The translations under genes and the position numbers were made by a program. A DNA stretch of 64,000 nucleotides from Absidia repens (Eukaryota > Mucoromycota > Mucoromycetes > Mucorales > Cunninghamellaceae), in NCBI GenBank assembly GCA_002105175.1, contig MCGE01000042.1, positions 62,001-126,000 on the forward strand, in the 5' to 3' direction. How positions within the stretch are numbered: position 1 is the stretch's first letter; each line of letters opens with the position of its first letter. Of the stretch, positions 46,476-56,699 are shown in pieces. The notes under the pieces were generated by a model. That model saw only the letters and a program-made list of their open reading frames with translations, had not been told where the DNA came from and did no database searches.

Positions 46476-49361
46476 ATTCGTATTCAGCTAGGTATTGGAT
46501 CCATCTTGCTACAATGCCAGATACTTTGGGTGATTGTACCAACCATCGTAAAGGTGAGTGATCTGATATGACTGTGAATTTCTTGCCGAGTAAATAAGGT
46601 CTGAATATTTGTAGGCTCCATACTAGGGCGAGGCATTCCAATTTGGTAGCACCGTAGTTTTGTTCACTATTTTTTAATCCGCGACTTGCATAAATCACTG
46701 GGTGTTCTTTACCATCATCGTCTAGTTGCGATAAGATAGTACCAATTCCTTTTTGAGAGGCGTCGCACACAATAATAAAGGGTTTCGAAAAATCAGCACG
46801 TCGAAGTATGGGTGCTTGTGTTAATTTTTGTTTCAAAAGGTTAAAGGCATCTGTTGCTTTTTGGTTCCAAGTAATATTTTTTGTCGTCTTGGTTTGTTCA
46901 TGTAAAGGTCTTGCAATGGCAGCGAAGTTTTTTATGAATCTCCGATAGTAAGAGGCCAATCCAATAAAGCCCCTGATTTGTTTAAGGGTTTTTGGTGGAG
47001 GGAATTCCTGAATTTTTTTTATTTTTTCTTCATCCGTCTTTATTCCATTTTTTGTTATCACGTAGCCCAAAAATTTCAATTCGTCTTTGAAGAATACGCA
47101 CTTGTCGATGTTGAATAATAATCCTCCTTGTCGTGCACACATGAATACTTGTCGTAGATCCTGTATGTGTTGTATATAGGTTTTGGAATGGATGTTTAGG
47201 TCGTCAATGTAAGCAACAAGGCACTTGTTTAGTAATGGACCAAAGCATAGGTCTATTAGGCGTTGAAAGGTAGCAGGACTATTTACTAACCCCATAGGCA
47301 GCATTTCGTATTGGTAGGTTCCAAACTTTGTCACGAATCCAGTCAATTCTTTGGTTTCTTGTTTTAATGGTACTTGGTGGAAACCGGAACGTAGGTCTAG
47401 CGCTGTGAATATTCTTGAACTGCCTAGTTCATCAATCAAGTCGTCAATTTTTGGCAAAGGGTAAGCGTCAACTTTGGTTAAAGCGTTTAGTTTGCGATAG
47501 TCAACAACCATTCGGTAATCACCATTCTTCTTCTTGACTAATATTATAGGTGCGGTATACGGTGTGCTTGCTGGTTTGATGATTCCCAGTTCACATAGTC
47601 GGTCCAACTCTTGCTTCAAGTATTCTTGTTCCACGGGTGCCATTCGGTATGGTCTATGTCGGATAGGTGGTGTATTTTCTTTCAGGATAATTTCGTGTTC
47701 CAATAGTGTGGTCTTGCCCATTCTGTCATTGTGCCAGTCAAATACATCTTGGAATTCGGTAAGTAGATGTATAAAGGACTTGCGTATATCAGGCGGTACA
47801 TCTCCTAACTGTAGTTTTTCTTCCTTTGTAGGGTCCAATTCTTGTAATGGTTGTATGGCGTCGTCGTCTTTTATCTCCATCTGTGCTAATTCGTATCCTG
47901 TGGATTGTTCGTCGTCTTCTTCTATTTCAAACTTTGTCATTCGATGCGCAATAATAGTGTTCGGTGGGTAACTTTTGTCGTTGTCCGTTATGTTGATGTC
48001 TATGAACTGATTGTCTTTCAAATATTTTTCATAGGTGACATCTGGTTGCATGTGGATGATAGTTGGTAGAGCGTTATCATTGGGTGTATTTAAATCAACG
48101 GTGCACATGGTGTATGGTGGAAGGGTGAATCCATTTTCTTTGGTACTGATAGTTACTTCGGTGTCCGATACATGGTCTATTCGGAAAGCGTAGTCTTGGT
48201 CTTCAGCAGGTGTAATTTGACACAATTCTTGATCTTCATCTTCTTCTTCTTTGTCATCATGTTCCCATTCTTCTTCTTCTGTTTCTTCATCGGTGACTTC
48301 ATCTTCATCACTTGTATCTTGATCGTCCATTATTGGTGTTGGTTTGACAGGGATTGGTTGACTTGGTCGTGGATTCTCTTCTTCATAGATGACGTGTGAT
48401 GCTTTCAAGGTAACCGGCTTTGATGATGCTTTGATGTATGTGATAGGGATAATCATCTTCTTGTGTTTATAGGTTACAGTTAGTGTTCCCATTTTGATGT
48501 TGATAATGGCTTGCGCATGATTCAACCAATCGATTCCTAGGATTAGGTGAGATGGACATTGTGGCAGTACTTCCATGTTAGTGGGTATACTAATGCCTTC
48601 AGTTATTTTGATAGGGACATCAAGGACTATTCCGAGGGTAGGTTGTCTGGTTCCATTACCAAGGGTGAATACATTGGTAGATGGGGTATCGATTTCCATT
48701 CCCAGCATCTTCATCATGGTTCTTGACATACATGATTTGGCGGCACCACAATCTATCAAGGCTTTGATTTTTCTGTCACCAATATATACTTCAGCATATG
48801 CGGCAGTTGTCACAACTTCTCCTTCTTCCATGGCGTTCAGTGTTATGGGCGGCTTTCTTCTTTTGGGTCGACAGACATCACGTAGCTGTTTCTTTAGATA
48901 TGGTGATGCTTCGAGTAGGTCTCCAACTTCAATATCGGCTTTACGGGTAAGGACATCGTCAGCGATACTATATTTAATAGCGGGATGTGTAGGTACTGAT
49001 TTTTGTTTCTTTTCAACCGTTTCTTGTATAGGAATGTTTTGCTGTGGTATTTGTGTTGATGAGGACGGTGTGTCTTCCAATCCATTGGTTCTTCTTTTCT
49101 TTGCTGATTTTGGGTCATGTAGGACATCAGGTGGTCTGTCTTTTCTGGTAGCAACGTAGAAATCTATATCTTCTTCATCTTCTTCTTCTTCTTCTTCTAA
49201 TAAAGGGTTAGTATGTTTATTTTTATCTTTATACTTGTTTTGGATATCCATGGTGGTTAGGTTATGGGTTTGTTGTTGAGTATTGTTTTTGTTATCTTTA
49301 TGTGTGGATTTGTTAGGCGGGTTTTCCAACTGACCATCAACTACAGTTGCCCGTGCTAGTT
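46408..49361 (-). CDS. Pol: protease, reverse transcriptase, RNase H
   Basis: Open from the gag stop in the -1 frame and ending SRLGY, stop at 46408. An N-terminal low-complexity acidic/Lys stretch precedes an aspartic protease with ALIDCGAAKSC and HLILGIDWL; the usual D[ST]GA is DCGA here. The RT follows, with VKKKNGDYRMVVDYRKLN, ALDLRSGFHQVPL and the catalytic YIDD in LVAYIDDLNIHSK. RNase H has FIIVCDASQKGIGTILSQ and ends SDHSPLRWLV and ADFLSRL. The ORF lacks a good ATG near its start (first plausible internal Met is at MDIQNKYKDK). Expression as Gag-Pol by frameshift is therefore likely. Confidence 0.92.
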
Positions 49362-49365
49362 TTTT
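49356..49365 (-). other. Putative -1 ribosomal frameshift site at the gag stop
   Basis: Read on the minus strand: TCA AAA AAC TAG. A AAA AAC is a canonical X XXY YYZ slippery heptamer and directly abuts the gag TAG. Slipping back one base enters the pol frame (AAA AAA CTA GCA), which stays open to the end of the RT/RNase H ORF. Confidence 0.72.
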
Positions 49366-50423
49366 GACTGTTGATTTTGTTGAGAGGGTTGTTGTGTTTG
49401 ATTTTGTTGGTATTGTGGATTGTATTGATACTGTTGATTGTTGTATGGGCGTCGGTTATTGTAATTGGGACGGCGATTTTGATTCATGGGTGGTGATGGA
49501 TGATAACCATTGTAGTCACCGTAGTTAGAATCAAAGACTGGGTCTTGATTTTGGTTATTGTAGTTGCGTTGACCATTATTATGATGATACGAGTTTTGAT
49601 TATAATGGGGCGCATTGCATTGTCGGGGTTGATGACGTGGATTATTGTATCGAGGGTTGGATGGTTGGTTGTATGTTCCATTTTGATTTTTTGAGAAGTT
49701 ATTGAATTCTTCTTTGATAATACTTCTGATGGATTTTTGTATATCTTTCATATCCATTGGGTTTGATGAAGTGATAGCGTTCAAACTGGGTGAGTTTGTA
49801 GCGGTTTGATAAGGGGGCATTTGAATAGTATCTGCTGGATGAGCAATACGCCGTGGGTGGAAGGGATTGTCAGCCATTGTAACCTGTTGAGGGTTATGTG
49901 CAGTCCAATAACCTTCGGCGGCTTTGAGCCATGCTTCAATGTCTCTACAGCCAATTGATATGCAATGTTGTTGTATGATAGGATGTACTCCTGCTCGGAA
50001 TCGGCTTTGAATCATTGATTCGGAATCAATTTCGGCAAGTTCAGCAGCTTCAAACAGTCTTGCGTAGAATGTTCGTGGATGTTCGTCAATACCTTGTACC
50101 ATGTTGTTGAAGGCATACTCATATGTTTGTATGAGTTCAGGGGTGATATATTGATCCATTAATTTTTTCATGACTTCGGAGTATGAAAGTGGGTCTTTTG
50201 TTTTTTTTAGCAATTTGTTTACAAAAGTCCTAGCAGCGTGGTACAATTGTGTCTTGAGTATAATCAGCTTGCGATCTTCATCATTGATGTTTGAGAGTGC
50301 AAAGTAGTTATCCAATGTTTGTTTAAAATTTCTGAAGTCTTCTCCTTCGAATCCAGAAAAGGGCATTAGCTTCATTTTTGGTTGGTAGATAGGTCCGTTT
50401 GCCAACACAGTTTGTTCGTTCAT
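49356..50423 (-). CDS. Gag-like capsid protein of the Ty3-like element
   Basis: 355 aa. The N-terminal two-thirds is the retrotransposon gag fold: MPFSGFEGEDFRNFKQTLDN, YHAARTFVNKLLK, FYARLFEAAELAEIDSES. The C-terminal third is very rich in Asn, Gln, Tyr and Arg (NYNNRRPYNNQQYQYNPQYQ) and has no CCHC zinc knuckle. Nucleic acid binding may instead use Arg residues in this disordered tail (inference). It ends SKN, stop. The last two sense codons plus one base form an A AAA AAC heptamer. Confidence 0.88.
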   Translation of the reverse strand: MNEQTVLANGPIYQPKMKLMPFSGFEGEDFRNFKQTLDNYFALSNINDEDRKLIILKTQLYHAARTFVNKLLKKTKDPLSYSEVMKKLMDQYITPELIQTYEYAFNNMVQGIDEHPRTFYARLFEAAELAEIDSESMIQSRFRAGVHPIIQQHCISIGCRDIEAWLKAAEGYWTAHNPQQVTMADNPFHPRRIAHPADTIQMPPYQTATNSPSLNAITSSNPMDMKDIQKSIRSIIKEEFNNFSKNQNGTYNQPSNPRYNNPRHQPRQCNAPHYNQNSYHHNNGQRNYNNQNQDPVFDSNYGDYNGYHPSPPMNQNRRPNYNNRRPYNNQQYQYNPQYQQNQTQQPSQQNQQSKN

Positions 50424-50560
50424 CTTGTTTTCAATTTCTTGTTTGTATGCTTCTAAAGCTTGGTAGGTAAGTCTGAGATTTGGTTTAGAAAAATAAGAGC
50501 GTTGTTTTGGAATTGTTTATAAGATTTTTGGTGTGATTTGCTTGAAAGTTTAATAGATAA

Positions 50561-50584
50561 CCCCTGTAGTGAGCACCAAAAATA
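50561..50584 (-). other. Candidate primer-binding region next to the 5' LTR
   Basis: Just inside the 5' LTR the minus strand reads TATTTTTGGTGCTCACTACA then GGGG. TGG five to six bases from the LTR is a usual primer-binding site opening, but the following bases do not match a tRNA 3' end I recognise. The same motif recurs at other gene junctions in the element, so a different role is possible. Confidence 0.4.
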
Positions 50585-51312
50585 TGTTACGGCTAATTTG
50601 GGTAGGAAGCTTGTAACAGAGTAGTGTTTTTGTAGGTTTTTATATTTTTTTTGTGTTGGATAGGATGTTTTGAGTTATCCTTTAGTGTAGCTTTTGCTTG
50701 TTTAGAGCTTGAATATGAATTTGTTCCTTAGGCGGAATTCGAAATATCTTGCCCCTGATTTGGACAAAAATAGAATATAGAGTAGTGAGCACCAGAACTT
50801 TTGTAGATAAAGTCCAACTGTAGAGAAAGTTTATAAAGAATAAACTTGAAAAAGTAAGATAAAATAAAAATGAAAAGTATTGACCTTTGTTAGTTCAATA
50901 AAAATATAGTGTATAACACACAGTAAAAATGAAATAAAAAAAGGACTTGTAGTCAGAAAATAAGGAGGTTTCTATGATCCAATAGAAACGGTAGATAATT
51001 TGGTGGTATAATAACCTTTGTACTGAGTTTTATTTAATATATTGGGAAAACTTGAAAAAAACTAAAGAAAAAATAAAAGGATAATAAAAAAAGGTGGGAT
51101 ATTTATACTAAAAAAATAAAAGAAAATAAAGTTGGACTGAAGCGAGGCGAAACAAGAAAAAAAGTAAAAAGTGATCTGAGATCCAAGATCTGGACCAGGG
51201 CAAGCTTCATTCACTCAAAGCCCAGTCACGGAGCTCTTGCGAGCTGAAGACGTTATTAAACCCGTCCTCGGACTCGCCATCACTGGAAGCAGTCTCGGAC
51301 TGTTCCTCGACA
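50585..51312 (-). repeat. 5' LTR of the Ty3-like element
   Basis: 728 bp direct repeat of 43588-44315, same sequence by eye, same TG/CA termini. It contains the promoter and R region by analogy with LTR elements; the transcription start cannot be placed. Confidence 0.93.
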
Positions 51313-51660
51313 GTCTTTATTTTTTATAGAGTGTGAGCACGAGGAATTTTTAGGATGAAGTTCAACCGATTGAAGCTGCAAAGGCTTAAAAATGAAATAG
51401 GACTAGACTTGAAAGTCCAAGTGGTGATGTATTATTTTCATTCTTGAAAATAATGAGAAAGGTCGACAAAATAAATAATGATTTAGATCAAGGCAAAAAA
51501 AAAAAAAGTATTCCAAAAATTGGAATAAAAGGAAGTCAACAAGTTGGGTGGATTAAAAAAAAAAAAAAAAACCTTGATAATGAATTCATTTAAAAAATAT
51601 AATAAAGATGATAATTCTTTTATTTTTTTTTTTTTGGAAGGTATTTATACTAAATTTTTA
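51313..51660 (-). mobile_element. Older related LTR, right fragment
   Basis: Starts with the GTCT target duplicate and shows ATAGAGTGTGAGCACGAGG, comparable to ATAGAGTAGTGAGCACCAG of the intact LTR, then a GGTATTTATACTAAA block resembling GGATATTTATACTAAA of the intact LTR. With 43533-43587 it forms a split older LTR. The right end is uncertain. Confidence 0.55.
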
Positions 51661-51664
51661 TAAT

Positions 51665-51687
51665 GTTTCGTGCGCGACGCACGAAAC
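51665..51687. other. Perfect 10-bp hairpin
   Basis: GTTTCGTGCG, CGA, CGCACGAAAC: a perfect inverted repeat with a 3-nt loop, GC-rich in AT-rich DNA, at the likely edge of the older LTR. Confidence 0.7.
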
Positions 51688-51699
51688 CCATCTATGCAT

Positions 51700-53600
51700 G
51701 AGGCACACATATACCCAGCCAAATCTTCCAATCATGTTTCTTCATTCATTGCCCAGGTGATAACTTCGTTCCATCCAAACAGCACTCCAAGGTTGAGATC
51801 ATGCTATTTTTACCAAAAAAGGTAACATTAAAGCGGATGCATAATAGACGGGGGTATATTTCTTTAAAAAGTTCACTATCATTCCTTCAGCTTCAGCTCG
51901 AAATACCAGGAGTCAAACCATGCATATTTACTGTGGTATCTGAAATCGTCACCACAATGTGTTGATACATATGGTTTTTATTTAATTGATAAAATGTGAA
52001 GTCTTTTTATAATAAAATGAAGATATTTGTGGCTGTGGATGGGAACATCATAACGGTGTATTTGAGACTACGGATAATTGAGGCTGTGTGCTATCTGATG
52101 TGTTAAATGACAAGTGTGAGAATAAATGGGGAGTTCAGGGGTAAAAAATAGAGTGAAGAGATAAGTCGGATATACAAATGATGATGGTATAGATGCTTTT
52201 GACGTAAATATTGCTAATCAGGAACCAGGAATACGACAGCATCTTTAGAAATATTATACAATCATTTTTTGCCACCAAACCATCCATCCATCTCTCATAC
52301 AATTAATTGCACAATGCTCTAAAGTTTACGCCTATAAGCTCACAGCTAGAGCCTACAGCCATAATAACCGCCTCTACATTATTGCCCACCATTCAACCAC
52401 ACACATACTTGGACATCCACGTTTGCTTGGATCCGCTTTCTAGTCACATACTCCTTCTCCTTATACCATTTTTTTTTTTTTTTTTCCCCCATCCAATATC
52501 CCCATACACACACAGAAATACCCCGCCATACCGCTAAAAAAACATGGAAATCCGCTAAAAAAGCGCCGGGAGAGGCGCGGCTACGCCGCGCTTTTGCCAA
52601 AATGACCCAGGGGGTAGTGCGAGCGGAGCCCAAAAATTTTTTCACCGCTTTAAGCTCCGAAGCCTGTGTAATGACCATTTTTGTTTTGACTGTTCCTTCC
52701 TTCGTTTTTGGCTTGACTGAAATTTCATTAATTTATGATTGTAAATCTTGCATTTCTTGGAATGTTTAAATATTCATCGAACTTATTAGAGGTATCTTCG
52801 ATATAGTGAAGTAGATGATTATATTTGTTTGGTACACGTTCTTGAATGGACTAACAATATTAGAAGATTTTAATGGATGGAAATTAAAGGCCTGAATGTT
52901 ATTACTAATTTTAGTAATTGATTTTTAATAGTTGTTCTTTTTAATAAAATGATAAAGATTGCCATTTCACAAGATAGTTAAATATGTGCATGGACTAGTG
53001 GTAAAACACAATATATGCTATTGTGTTTTTTGTTAGAAAGTAACTCGGGTTAATGGATATTCTGTTATGAAATAAAAAAAATAGAAAGTCGAAAATTAAA
53101 TAAGAATATTGATTACTTTTATTTGATGTGAATCAATCACCATTTTATTAGGGATGTGGTTAATGTTGTATACCAACAGATTCACCTATCATTCCATCTA
53201 CCATACATCTTTTCATGTATATACATTCATATTTAACCCTACACTTATCCCTATACCTTCGTTCATGCACATGCGATCATTCAATAATACGTAATTCAGA
53301 TCCCGAATGCCCACTACACGAATTCCTATCATATTCGTCACCCCTAATTTTACATGCCCACATACCATCACATCAGTATAAATAAGACAGTACATTTGAA
53401 TAGAAATAAAGAATGATCCAAAAGTTTCACAATACTTGATAACAAGTCCTATTCCATTTAATAATATAACAATACTGTCTAAATAATAGTGTCTCATTTA
53501 TTTCGAGTAAAAAAAAATAAAACAGTCTAAAATCTAAAGAGGGGATTGTTTCAAGTAAGCTACGCGCAGGAGGAATAATAAAGCTATGTAAACGAATGTT
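51700..53600. other. Gene-poor region with a GC-rich hairpin patch
   Basis: No supported gene. At 52575-52591 GCGCGGC and GCCGCGC flank a TAC loop, inside a roughly 80-bp GC-rich patch (AAGCGCCGGGAGAGGCGCGG) that contrasts with its surroundings and looks like a piece of a small mobile element. The rest is AT-rich with T-runs. Confidence 0.45.
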
Positions 53601-53610
53601 CATCATCAGG

Positions 53611-53790
53611 AGGACTCTTAACAATACCTTAATGAGGAGTATTGGTATTGATCAATACCTCTTAGCGGGAGTAGCAATCCCAAAACCTTAGCGAAACAAT
53701 ACCATTATTAGGTATTGGTACTGATCGGTACCAGGTATTGTGGACTTTTTCTCAATACCATAATCGGGACGGGACCAAATTAAGAGCCCT
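53611..53790. mobile_element. Possible MITE with short terminal inverted repeats
   Basis: The ends AGGACTCTTAA and TTAAGAGCCCT are inverted with one mismatch and enclose 180 bp rich in GGTATTGGTACTGATCGGTA-like palindromes (GGTATTGATCAATACC near 53640). No clear target duplication. Confidence 0.35.
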
Positions 53791-54046
53791 ACGCTCTGCC
53801 CACCATAGGAGCCGTCCATCATTTTTTTCTCAATCACTGCCCACCCACACTTTATAAATGCCCTGCCACCCAGTAGCTTCATAATTAATACTACAGTATT
53901 CTCAACTTTGCTCTTCGATATATCCCACCACAACAAAATACACTCTAACAGCTGTTTTTTTACACAAATGCCTCACTGTTTTCTTTTCTACGCACAAAAT
54001 TATAGGGTTGGTGGAATCAGTCTCCATAATACCCAATCCGTTTCTT

Positions 54047-54087
<41 letters not shown>

Positions 54088-54149
54088 ACACACTTTTTTT
54101 TTCTATGCATGTGTAATACACATTCGATGAAGTTCATCACGTAAACGTA

Positions 54150-54752
54150 CAACAGAGAAACTAATTTAAAAAAAGAACGTATTTATTCAAACGTAGATAC
54201 AAACGATGACAAAGTATTACTAAACTAATGACGATTCCATGATGCTAATCTACAGACGTTCCCAAATGCTACATCCAAAATGAAGGCGTTTCCCCATGAT
54301 GTTTGTTTTGCGTTTTTTAAAACGGCCCTAATTCAAGTTCTAACATTAATCCTAGATCATCAGTACCCCCAATGAGCCTTGCCTTCAAATCCTTCAGACT
54401 AACATGAAGGAAAAAAATAAAAAAGAAAAAAAAAGAGAGGAAAAAAAAAAGGGAGTAAAAAAAATAGAAAGCAAAATGCGGAACCTGAATCAACCAGCCT
54501 TTTTTTTTTTTATGTCAAAAAATCAGGGAAGGGGCAATCGCCATAATTACCATAGTGCATAATTCGTTTTATCTTCCAGTGGGAAGGCAGTTGCAACCCC
54601 TACATAATCAAACTCTAATATCTCCGACGCATTTCAAGTAAGCTATTATTTCAGCACACAAAAAACCCGTTGACGACGCGCTGAGCACGACGGTTGGGCA
54701 CCAAGGGGCTGCCCACCATAGTGCGAAATGGCGGAGGCCCTAATCCCTTCCC

Positions 54753-54787
<35 letters not shown>

Positions 54788-54975
54788 CACGGACAAAAAA
54801 CCATTGACGACGCGCTGAGCTTGGGCCTCACGGGGCTGCCCACCAAAGTGCGAAATGGCAGAGGCTTTAATCCTATCCCATCGAAACCCACACTTTAATA
54901 AAAAATTGTGACACCCAGTAAATCGAAAGATTTCCAAAAGCTCCAGCGGAGCGCCAGAGCGTTTATTCAGTAATA
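54150..54975 (-). repeat. Dispersed repeat family, copy R6
   Basis: Minus strand core ACATCATGGGGAAACGCCTT, CATTTTGGATGTAGCATTTG, ending GTTTGAATAAATACG. It includes a partial internal duplication: GACGACGCGCTGAGC plus GGGGCTGCCCACC occur twice (about 54670-54745 and 54805-54850) on either side of a T30 run. The distal TCCAGCGGAGCGCCAGAGCG block is shared with R5. Confidence 0.6.
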
Positions 54976-55062
54976 TAAAAACAGGGAATATAAATGTGCT
55001 AAACTGGATCATAATACGATGTACTGAACTAATTCATGATCTATGTTCCAACGCAAAATAAT

Positions 55063-55360
55063 CTAACCAGTCCTTTCTTGCTCCAGGTACGGATCCATTT
55101 CATCGTCCCATGCGAATGCTGTTATATTGGTTGGTTGAATTGAGGAAAAAAGACAAAAAAAAAAAAAATCGAGACAATTAAGGTTCATTTAGGTTATAAA
55201 CTGTGCGCACCATACAGCCGATCTTCAAACTTCCGTCCAGATAAGTCATCGCTGAATTCCTATGATAGACATCTTTACCATGCATAAACAATACTGATTA
55301 GAAACTTCCTCGACTGCGTCACTTTTCAGTCCATATAATAGTATTCCGTATTGTATATTC
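55063..55360 (-). pseudogene. Remnant of an unidentified gene
   Basis: Two segments join in phase with plausible splice sites: 55259-55211 (EFSDDLSGRKFEDRLY) and 55118-55063 (AFAWDDEMDPYLEQERTG, stop; acceptor ATAACAG). Immediately upstream, coding-like text appears in two other frames (IQYGILLYGLKSDAVEEVSN; then HGKDVYHRNSAMTYLDGSLK). Frames clash over a stretch too short for an intron, so the gene looks decayed. No family is recognised. Confidence 0.35.
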
Positions 55361-55794
55361 AAATACTGATTCCCATCTACCCAAAGAAAAAAAAAAGACT
55401 ATGATAGAAAAAGAATAATGATATGAAATGATACTTTTATTGATGCATGATAAAATAAAGTAATAATGATAAACGCATGTGAGGTAGGATATATACAATG
55501 CAGGGGATATTGAAATAAACAAGTATAATACGATGTGATATTGAATAATAAGTGAATACAAGAGTAAAAAAAAAAAGGGTAAAGAGAGGGGGGGGGATAT
55601 TCTACCATAAAAGACCATTTCCACAATAGCCAAAGCGCCAAAAACAGTAGTTTTTTTTTATTGAAGTTACAGGAATAAAAGCATGATAAAACAGTTTAAT
55701 TAAGCAAAAGAGAATATGTGCAATAAAATAAAACAAGAGGAGGAGGAAGAAAGAGAGGATATGAAATAAAATAAAAATGGAGTATACAAGAGAT

Positions 55795-56699
55795 CTATTT
55801 AGTTTTGGTGAAGGGGACCGAGAACCCTGATAACAGAAGGCGACCATCAGTATTTGTAAAGGCACTGGTATTGAATGTCACATCGAATCCAGTCATTTTG
55901 GGATAAACATCGAAGGAGCTTTCGATTTCAGGGAAGAGAGCCAATGCAGAAGGAGGGAATCCAATAGCCACATTTCCATTCCCATCCCCAGCTGTTATAG
56001 ACATACCAGGCCATTCTTTCAATCGCGGTAATACAATTTCCACTAATTTGTCCATGAATTGATACATTTCTTCTCCACGTAAGGTCACCTTGACACCAAT
56101 AGGCATACCTTCCCTGTAACAAACATGCAAACAAACCAATTAGTATTGCATTTTCACTTCAATTATGATAGCTATACTTACCGAAGTTTCCAATTGGCAA
56201 CAGAGGTTCTGGCATATACTACTTCAGGGCGAATACCAGTAATACTTTGGAAGGCCATAAATGCTGATAATAAATTACTCTTGTTTCCAATAGCATCCTT
56301 GATCATAGCGTGTAAGGTAATCTTATCCAGACGAGGGACCACACTGGCACTTTTCAAAGGTGAAATTGGTTTGACAGGTTTGCCGCCTTTACGAGTACGA
56401 GTAACGTAGACCGTGGTGGCGTTGTCTGCATCTGCTTTGTCTTGTTGTCCTTCAGTAGCTTGTAAGGCACGATCGATTTGAACTCCCAGATCAGGATATT
56501 TGGACATAGAAGGCGCTACACGTAAATGGTCGTATCCCAATATCATAAGGTCTTCGGCCAAAGTGCTGTCATAATATTCCTTCAAACGTAATAAGCCAAG
56601 TGATGAAGCCGCCGCTTGACTTGTATTCAATGATCGCAAGTTGCTATGGAAGTATGTGCGATGAGTGAAATTCAATCCTCGCGATAATGTTCGTAACAT
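55795..56699 (-). CDS. MRPL7: Mitochondrial large-subunit ribosomal protein uL5m
   Basis: Two exons (56699-56182, 56113-55795) give 278 aa (yeast Mrpl7 292). The start MLRTLSRGLNFTHRTYFHS is a basic, Ser/Thr-rich mitochondrial presequence; the open frame continues upstream of it but only as low-complexity 5' UTR. The uL5 core is clear: LDKITLHAMIKDAIGNKSNL, SITGIRPEVVYARTSVANWK, LREGMPIGVKVTLRGEEMYQ, FMDKLVEIVLPRLKEWPGMS, GNVAIGFPP, FPEIESSFDVYPKMTGFDVT. It belongs to the central protuberance of the mitoribosome. Confidence 0.92.

Larger units (their letters stand above)
43588..51312 (-). mobile_element. Ty3-like (Metaviridae-type) LTR retrotransposon, apparently intact
   Basis: 7725 bp with 728-bp direct repeats at both ends, identical where compared and at a constant offset of 6997, so insertion is recent. 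The repeats begin TG and end CA. A 4-bp direct repeat GTCT flanks the element (43584-43587 and 51313-51316). On the minus strand the order is gag, protease-RT-RNase H, integrase, extra ORF. RT before integrase is the Ty3 order. Integrase has no recognisable chromodomain. The element sits inside an older LTR of the same family, near tRNA-His. Confidence 0.93.

Noticed and set aside
47534..47971. 145-residue plus-strand ORF inside the pol region
   Set aside because: Shadow frame opposite the reverse transcriptase, rich in Ser/Cys/Ile as expected from antisense of a biased coding frame.
50561..50584. Self-priming (Tf1-like) model for the retrotransposon
   Set aside because: The LTR copy of the motif is in the same sense as the leader motif, not complementary, so the transcript's own 5' end could not anneal there in the Tf1 manner.
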